Part shown: positions 58,859-64,000 of the stretch, piece by piece
How the letters are laid out: each line of letters starts with the position of its first letter
How positions within the stretch are numbered: position 1 is the first letter of the stretch
From: JAWLHA01 sp041690535
GTDB taxonomy: Bacteria > Pseudomonadota > Gammaproteobacteria > Thiohalomonadales > Thiohalomonadaceae
DNA length: 64,000 nt
Reading direction: 5' to 3'
Assembly: GCA_041690535.1 (NCBI GenBank)
Contig: JAWLHA010000019.1
Location: 1 to 64,000 of the forward strand
Program-made: the position numbers and the translations under genes
The notes under the pieces: generated by a model
Seen by the model: only the letters and a program-made list of their open reading frames with translations
The model's database searches: none
What the model was told of the DNA's origin: nothing

Positions 58859-60733
58859 TCAATTGAACTCGTCCAGCGCGTGCCCGGAGAGCGCCTTCTG
58901 TATGCTGGCATTCATACGTCGTGCCGCGAACTCGGAACTGGCCTTGTTGAGGGCATCCAGCGCCGTCTTGATGGCCTTGTGATCGCTCCCCTGGCGCGCC
59001 TGGCGCACCACATCCATTGCCCGTTCCAACTCCCCGCGCTCGGCAGCCGACAGAAGCGCCTCGCCATCTGCGTCGAGGGCCACCTGCAACGCGTCCAGCA
59101 CCCGATCGGCCTCCACCTGCTGCTCTCGCAGGTTGCGGGCATTCATGTCCTCGCGCGCGTGGTCCATGGACTCGCGCAGCATTCGCTCGATCTCGTTGTC
59201 GCTCAACCCGTACGACGGCTTGACCTGGATGCTGCTCTCCACCCCAGTGGTCTGCTCCCGGGCCGTGACCGACAGCAGCCCATCGGCATCCACCTGAAAG
59301 GTCACACGGATCCGCGCGGCGCCCGCGGTCATGGCGGGGATGCCCCGCAGTTCGAACCGGGCCAGGGAGCGGGAATCACTGACCAACTCGCGCTCGCCCT
59401 GAACGACGTGGACGGCCATGGCTGTCTGCCCATCCTTGAACGTCGTGAAATCCTGAGCCCGGGCGACAGGAATGGTGGTATTACGGGGAATAATCTTTTC
59501 GACCAACCCGCCCATGGTCTCAATCCCCAGCGACAGCGGGATCACGTCCAGAAGCAGCATCTGGTCATCGGGCTTGTTGCCGACCAGCACATCCGCCTGC
59601 ATGGCGGCACCGATGGCCACCACCTTGTCGGGGTCGATGTCCACCAAGGGATCGCGACCGAAGAATTCGCCCACCAGTTCACGCACGCGCGGCACGCGGG
59701 TAGACCCCCCCACCATCACGACATCCTTGATCTCATTGGGGTCCACGCCCGCATCGCGCAGCGCGCGACGACAGGGAATCAATGACTTGCGAATCAGCGG
59801 ATCGACCAGCGCATCGAACTGCTCCCGGCTCAGTGCCCCTTCCCAATGGCTGCCGTCGGCGAGCTCCAGTTTGATCGCCGCGATGTCAGAGGCCGTCAGG
59901 GTCTCCTTGGCCGCGCAGGCGTCCCGCATCAGACGGCGCAACTGGTGGTGATCCGCGTCATCGGCGATGCCGGCCTGCCCCATGATCCACTCTGCCACCG
60001 CGCGGTCCATGTCGTCGCCCCCGAGGGCCGAATCCCCGGAGGTCGCGAGCACCTCGAACACCCCCTTGTTGAGACGCAAGATGGAGATATCGAAGGTGCC
60101 GCCCCCCAGGTCGTAAACCGCGATAACCCCTTCCGAGCCCCCATCCAATCCATAGGCCACGGCGGCGGCGGTCGGCTCATTGAGCAGGCGCAGGACGTTG
60201 AGGCTGGCCAACTTTGCCGCGTCCTTGGTGGCTTGCCGCTGCGCGTCATCGAAATAGGCAGGCACCGTGATGACCACCCCGGTCAGCTCACCCCCGAGAC
60301 TCGACTCGGCCCGTTGGCGCAGTGACTTGAGAATCTCAGCGGAAACCTCCACCGGACTCACGTCCCCACCTGCCGTGCGCAACCGTGGCATGCGGGACTC
60401 CGCATCCACGAATTCGTAGGGGAGCCGCGAGCCGAGGCTCTTCACGTCGTTTACGCCCCGCCCCATGAACCGCTTCACCGAGACGATGGTGTTGAGCGGG
60501 TCCCGGGCGGCCTCCGCCTTCGCCTCCTGACCAACCACCCGGCTGCCGCCCCCCAGGTACCGCACCACCGAGGGAAGCAGGTGATTGCCTTCCGCATCGG
60601 GCAGTGTCTCGGCCATGCCGCTTCGCACGGTCGCCACCAGGGAGTTGGTGGTTCCGAGATCGATACCGGCCGCCAACCGGTGCTGATGGGGCGCGGCGGA
60701 CTGTCCAGGTTCGCTGATTTGGAGTAAAGCCAT
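58859..60733 (-). CDS. hscA: Fe-S assembly Hsp70 chaperone HscA
   Basis: 624 residues. The ATPase domain starts AAGIDLGTTNSLVATV, with IAVYDLGGGTFDISIL and MVGGSTRVPRV, followed by the substrate domain and helical lid. HscA with HscB binds the LPPVK motif of IscU to release the cluster. It is 28 nt after hscB. Confidence 0.97.
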   Translation of the reverse strand: MALLQISEPGQSAAPHQHRLAAGIDLGTTNSLVATVRSGMAETLPDAEGNHLLPSVVRYLGGGSRVVGQEAKAEAARDPLNTIVSVKRFMGRGVNDVKSLGSRLPYEFVDAESRMPRLRTAGGDVSPVEVSAEILKSLRQRAESSLGGELTGVVITVPAYFDDAQRQATKDAAKLASLNVLRLLNEPTAAAVAYGLDGGSEGVIAVYDLGGGTFDISILRLNKGVFEVLATSGDSALGGDDMDRAVAEWIMGQAGIADDADHHQLRRLMRDACAAKETLTASDIAAIKLELADGSHWEGALSREQFDALVDPLIRKSLIPCRRALRDAGVDPNEIKDVVMVGGSTRVPRVRELVGEFFGRDPLVDIDPDKVVAIGAAMQADVLVGNKPDDQMLLLDVIPLSLGIETMGGLVEKIIPRNTTIPVARAQDFTTFKDGQTAMAVHVVQGERELVSDSRSLARFELRGIPAMTAGAARIRVTFQVDADGLLSVTAREQTTGVESSIQVKPSYGLSDNEIERMLRESMDHAREDMNARNLREQQVEADRVLDALQVALDADGEALLSAAERGELERAMDVVRQARQGSDHKAIKTALDALNKASSEFAARRMNASIQKALSGHALDEFN

Positions 60734-60761
60734 ATCTCGCTCTTGGGGATTGGGTGGAGGG

Positions 60762-61313
60762 TCAGCCTTCGTGGACCAGATCTTCTTCGAGGATGGCTAC
60801 CTCATCGAGGAGCTTGTGCATGAACTGCATCTTAAGCACGCATGCCCGCGCCCTCGCCAGCGCCTCGGGGCTGCCGTCGTCGAAGGCACTACGCAACTCG
60901 TCCGCAAGGATGCGATCGCGTCTTTCGATATCGTCCCTCACGGCCGCCAGGGCGACGAAAGGATCGCGACTCCCCCGTACCTCAGCCAGTGCTTCCCGCA
61001 GCTCCATCTGGGCCATCAAAAAGCCGGGGTCCGAGATGGTGTTGGTATCGTCGAGGCCCACGCCCCACAGCTCCAGGAGATAACGCGCCCTGGCCAGCGG
61101 ACTCCTCAGGATCCGATACCCCTCATTGACGCGAGAGGCCTGCTGGACCGCCAGGCGCCGCTCCAGGTCCGTGCCGCCGGCGAACCGATCCGGGTGAACG
61201 GCCTGCTGGAGTTCGCGGTAGCGCAACGCCAGCAGCTCGCTGTCCAACTCGAACCCGACCGGCAGGCCGAACAGCTCGAAATAGTCCTTGGCGGTGTCGG
61301 TCTGCATGCTCAT
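60762..61313 (-). CDS. hscB: Fe-S assembly J-protein HscB
   Basis: 183 residues. The J domain has HPD at 40-42, followed by the three-helix IscU-binding domain. It brings IscU to HscA and stimulates its ATPase. It is 5 nt after iscA. Confidence 0.95.
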   Translation of the reverse strand: MSMQTDTAKDYFELFGLPVGFELDSELLALRYRELQQAVHPDRFAGGTDLERRLAVQQASRVNEGYRILRSPLARARYLLELWGVGLDDTNTISDPGFLMAQMELREALAEVRGSRDPFVALAAVRDDIERRDRILADELRSAFDDGSPEALARARACVLKMQFMHKLLDEVAILEEDLVHEG

Positions 61314-61318
61314 CGGGG

Positions 61319-61642
61319 TCAGACGGTGAAGCTTTCACCGCAGCCGCAGGCGTCCTTCACGTTCGGGTTATTGAACTTGAAGCCCTCGTTGAGGCCATCT
61401 TTGGTGTAATCCAGTTCGGTGCCGTTCAGGTAGACAATGCTCTTGCGATCAACGATGACCTTGACCCCCTGGCTCTCGAACACTTCGTCATCAGGGTCGA
61501 TCGTGTCGGCAAATTCGAGCACATACGCCATACCGGAACATCCGGAGGTTTTCACCCCCAGGCGCAGCCCCTCCCCTTTTCCCCGGTTGGCGAGGAACGC
61601 CTTCACCCGATCTGCCGCCTTCTCGGTGAGCGTGACTGCCAT
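61319..61642 (-). CDS. iscA: Fe-S carrier IscA
   Basis: 107 residues with the three A-type cysteines C35 (SGCSG), C99 and C101 (CGCGESF). It carries clusters from the scaffold to targets. It is 11 nt after iscU. Confidence 0.96.
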   Translation of the reverse strand: MAVTLTEKAADRVKAFLANRGKGEGLRLGVKTSGCSGMAYVLEFADTIDPDDEVFESQGVKVIVDRKSIVYLNGTELDYTKDGLNEGFKFNNPNVKDACGCGESFTV

Positions 61643-61653
61643 GAGATGCCTCC

Positions 61654-62073
61654 TTACGCCGACTCGGATTGGACTTCGGCTTGTGCCTTGTCCTTGTGCT
61701 GCTTGGATTTGAAATCAGCGATGGCCGCCTTGATGGCATCTTCCGCCAGCACCGAGCAGTGGATCTTCACCGGGGGCAAGGCGAGCTCCTCGGCGATGTC
61801 CGAGTTTTTGATCTGCACGGCCTCATCCAGGGTCTTGCCCTTGACCCACTCCGTCACCAGGGAGCTGGAGGCGATGGCGGAACCGCAGCCGTAAGTTTTG
61901 AAGCAGGCGTCCTCGATGACCCCTTGCTCGTTCACCTTGATCTGCAGACGCATCACGTCGCCGCAGGCAGGCGCCCCGACCATTCCGGTACCCACGCTGG
62001 TGTCGTCTTTCTCGAACGTACCCACGTTGCGGGGATTTTCGTAGTGGTCGATTACCTTGTCGCTATAGGCCAT
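61654..62073 (-). CDS. iscU: Fe-S scaffold protein IscU
   Basis: 139 residues. Cluster cysteines are C37 (ACGD), C63 (GCGS) and C106 (HCSVL); the chaperone motif LPPVK is at 99-103. The C terminus runs about ten residues beyond E. coli IscU, as a Lys/Ala/Glu tail. Confidence 0.97.
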   Translation of the reverse strand: MAYSDKVIDHYENPRNVGTFEKDDTSVGTGMVGAPACGDVMRLQIKVNEQGVIEDACFKTYGCGSAIASSSLVTEWVKGKTLDEAVQIKNSDIAEELALPPVKIHCSVLAEDAIKAAIADFKSKQHKDKAQAEVQSESA

Positions 62074-62125
62074 TAACGTTTTCCTCGCGGATCAAATGCG
62101 CATTGTCAATTTGGCGATCTTACCC

Positions 62126-63343
62126 TCAATGGGCGGTCCACTGCACCGTCGAGAGGTCGATTCCCTCCTTGAACATCTCCCACAGAGGGGAAAGCTCGCG
62201 CAACTTGCCGATTTTCTCGTGGATGAGGGCGGCCGCGTAGTCGACCTCCTCCTCGGTGGTGAACCGGCCGATGGTGAACCGCAGGGAGCTGTGCGCCAAC
62301 TCATCGGAACGTCCGAGGGCACGCAGCACGTAGGAGGGTTCCAGACTGGCCGATGTGCAGGCCGAGCCGGAGGAAACCGCGAGGTCGCGCAGGGCCATCA
62401 TCAGGGACTCCCCCTCGACGAAGGCGAAACTGATGTTCAAGTTGTGGGGGACGCGGTGCTCCAGGTCACCGTTGATGTAGACCTCCTCGATGCCCTTCAG
62501 GCCATCGAGCAGCCGGTCCCGAAGCATGCGAATGCGCTCGTTTTCGGCGGCCATCTCCTCCCGGGCAATGCGGAAGGCCTCTCCCATGCCGACGATCTGG
62601 TGCGTGGCGAGGGTCCCGGAGCGCATGCCTCGCTCGTGGCCCCCGCCATGCATCTGGGCCTCCAGCCGCACGCGGGGCTTGCGCCGGACATAGAGCGCGC
62701 CGATCCCCTTGGGGCCATAGACCTTGTGGGCAGAGAGCGACAGGAGGTCGATCTTCATCGCCTCCACATCGATCGCCACCTTGCCGGCGCTCTGGGCTGC
62801 GTCTACATGCAACAATACCTTCCTGGCCCGGCACAGCTCACCGATGGCCTTGAGGTCCTGAATCACCCCGATTTCATTGTTGACGTGCATGAGGGAGACG
62901 AGAGTGGTGTCCTCCCGCATGGCCGCCTCGAGCTTTCCAAGATCGATGAGGCCGCTCGACTCCGGGGCCAGATAGGTCACCTCGAATCCCTCCCGCTCCA
63001 GCTGGCGGCAGGTGTCCAGGACCGCCTTGTGTTCGGTCTTGGAGGTGATGATGTGTTTGCCCTTCTTCTCATAGAAGTGGGCAGCCCCCTTGATGGCCAG
63101 GTTGTCGGACTCGGTCGCGCCGGAGGTCCAGACGATCTCCTTGGGATCGGCGTTAATCAGGGCGGCAACGTTCTTGCGGGCTTCCTCGACCGCCTCTTCC
63201 GAGTCCCAACCGAACTGATGGGAGCGTGAGGCCGGGTTGCCGAACAATCCGTCCTCCAGGGTCAGATAGCGGCACATCTTCTCCGCCACTCGCGGGTCGA
63301 CCGGCGTGGTGGCCGAGTAATCGAGGTAAATGGGCTTTCTCAT
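62126..63343 (-). CDS. iscS: Cysteine desulfurase IscS
   Basis: 405 residues. It begins RKPIYLDYSATTPVDPRV and carries the PLP lysine in SAHKVYGPKG, the mobile Cys loop SSGSACTSAS near 323-332, and the IscS-type C-terminal tail DLSTVQW. It supplies sulfur to IscU, tRNA thiolation and other pathways. Confidence 0.97.
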   Translation of the reverse strand: MRKPIYLDYSATTPVDPRVAEKMCRYLTLEDGLFGNPASRSHQFGWDSEEAVEEARKNVAALINADPKEIVWTSGATESDNLAIKGAAHFYEKKGKHIITSKTEHKAVLDTCRQLEREGFEVTYLAPESSGLIDLGKLEAAMREDTTLVSLMHVNNEIGVIQDLKAIGELCRARKVLLHVDAAQSAGKVAIDVEAMKIDLLSLSAHKVYGPKGIGALYVRRKPRVRLEAQMHGGGHERGMRSGTLATHQIVGMGEAFRIAREEMAAENERIRMLRDRLLDGLKGIEEVYINGDLEHRVPHNLNISFAFVEGESLMMALRDLAVSSGSACTSASLEPSYVLRALGRSDELAHSSLRFTIGRFTTEEEVDYAAALIHEKIGKLRELSPLWEMFKEGIDLSTVQWTAH

Positions 63344-63382
63344 TGATTGTCTCCACTCCGCTTTGCCTGGCTGCAGGGATGC

Positions 63383-64000
63383 TCACCAGGCCAATGCCGC
63401 AAATGCGGCGAGCTGCTCAACCTGTCTCTTCAGGGCCGACACCAGACGCTCGACGTCCTCACCGGTGTTCCCACTGCCGAAGCTGACCCGTATTGCACAC
63501 CGAGCAAGCTCCGCGGGCACACCCATGGCCTTCAGGACGTGACTCGGCTCGGTGTGACTGCTTCCGCACGCTGACCCGCTGGACACGGCAATCCCCTGTC
63601 GATCCAGCCCCAGGACAAGGGTCTGTCCCTCGATGCCGGGAATGGCGAAAAATGCCGTATTGGGCAGCCGTCCGCTTTTGGCGCCGAAAACCACCGCGTG
63701 CGGCAGTTCCGTCGCCAACCTGTTTTCCAACTGCACCCTGAGTGCCGCGAGATGCCCCCGTCTCTGTTCTAATTCGCTGGCAGCTAGCTCCGCGGCCCGA
63801 CCGAAGCCGACTATGGCCGCGACATTCTCCGTCCCACAACGGTAGCCGCGTTCCTGGCCACCACCGTCCACAAGGGGTGCCAACTCCACTGCCTTGTCGA
63901 CAATGAGGGCACCAGCCCCCTTGGGTCCGTAGATCTTGTGTGCCGAGAGGGTCATGAGATGGGCTCCCGACTGACAAAAATCAACCGCGATTTTTCCCGC
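63383..64000 (-). CDS. Second cysteine desulfurase, partial (runs off the window)
   Basis: 205 codons are visible, open to the right edge. The PLP lysine motif LSAHKIYGPKG and the Cys loop SSGSACGSSHTEPSHVL are intact. It is clearly different from IscS (no IscS-type tail) and closer to the NifS-like group. It lies 40 nt upstream of iscS on the same strand, in the place where iscR alone is expected in E. coli. Confidence 0.93.
   Translation of the reverse strand, partial: AGKIAVDFCQSGAHLMTLSAHKIYGPKGAGALIVDKAVELAPLVDGGGQERGYRCGTENVAAIVGFGRAAELAASELEQRRGHLAALRVQLENRLATELPHAVVFGAKSGRLPNTAFFAIPGIEGQTLVLGLDRQGIAVSSGSACGSSHTEPSHVLKAMGVPAELARCAIRVSFGSGNTGEDVERLVSALKRQVEQLAAFAALAW

Overview
The window is GC-rich chromosomal DNA from a gammaproteobacterium, most likely a sulfur-oxidising member of the Chromatiales or a relative. 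The evidence is gene content: a complete isc operon (iscS-U-A-hscBA-fdx-iscX), the block rlmN-pilW-rodZ-ispG-hisS-yfgM-bamB-der typical of Gammaproteobacteria, mltF, a SoxXA-binding-protein-like lipoprotein, TauE and DsrE proteins, and several NosL and TlpA proteins. No species is assigned.

Layout. 0-4 kb: the end of a repeat, a frameshifted tyrosine-recombinase remnant, an orphan cyclic-di-GMP-I (GEMM-I) riboswitch on the minus strand, and a PAS/GGDEF/EAL/REC protein. 4-7 kb: a sugar-phosphate epimerase, an ADP-ribosylglycohydrolase and a DksA/TraR-like zinc finger protein. 7-10 kb: a decayed arsenic locus with HelD-, SulP/CDF- and ACR3-like fragments around an intact sigZ-like sigma factor and a short arsM. 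10-19.2 kb: the centrepiece, an arsenosugar-type gene set. It holds a long ArsM, a VTT-rhodanese fusion and a fatty-acid-hydroxylase-like protein in one minus-strand operon. A second operon holds an alpha/beta hydrolase, a TlpA thioredoxin, the radical SAM enzyme ArsS, two 'rSAM-associated' glycosyltransferases and two small conserved proteins. Beside them lies a divergent TauE/DsrE pair. Three promoters in this block carry the same inverted repeat, TATTCAA-N8-TTGAATA or a close variant, which points to one shared repressor not encoded in the window.

19.4-22.4 kb: a second multi-PAS diguanylate cyclase, the SRP RNA and tRNA-Ser(GGA). 22.4-35.1 kb: a large Ig-like/calcium-binding lipoprotein, then glycan genes (two glycosyltransferases, two PIG-L deacetylases, a PIG-L-like/methyltransferase fusion). 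These are split by a compact NosL/TlpA/ABC-transporter cluster of unknown substrate, probably copper-related. 35-48 kb: hemerythrin, tRNA-Ser(CGA), mltF, tadA, guaA, nfo, guaB, a SoxK-like lipoprotein, xseA, an M23 peptidase and a class II ribonucleotide reductase. 48-64 kb: der back to rlmN, ndk and the isc operon, with a second cysteine desulfurase running off the right edge.

At least three families of intergenic repeats run through the window. Family A is MITE-like, about 190 bp, with 16-bp terminal inverted repeats and a 29-bp-arm hairpin. Family B is 80-270 bp, has ends GGGTAAACGCATACT/AGTATGCGTTTACCC, and in one copy is flanked by a 13-bp direct repeat. A third hairpin element is inserted inside a family B copy at 57.4 kb. 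These elements interrupt the isc operon and the guaA/guaB region and account for most gene-free stretches.
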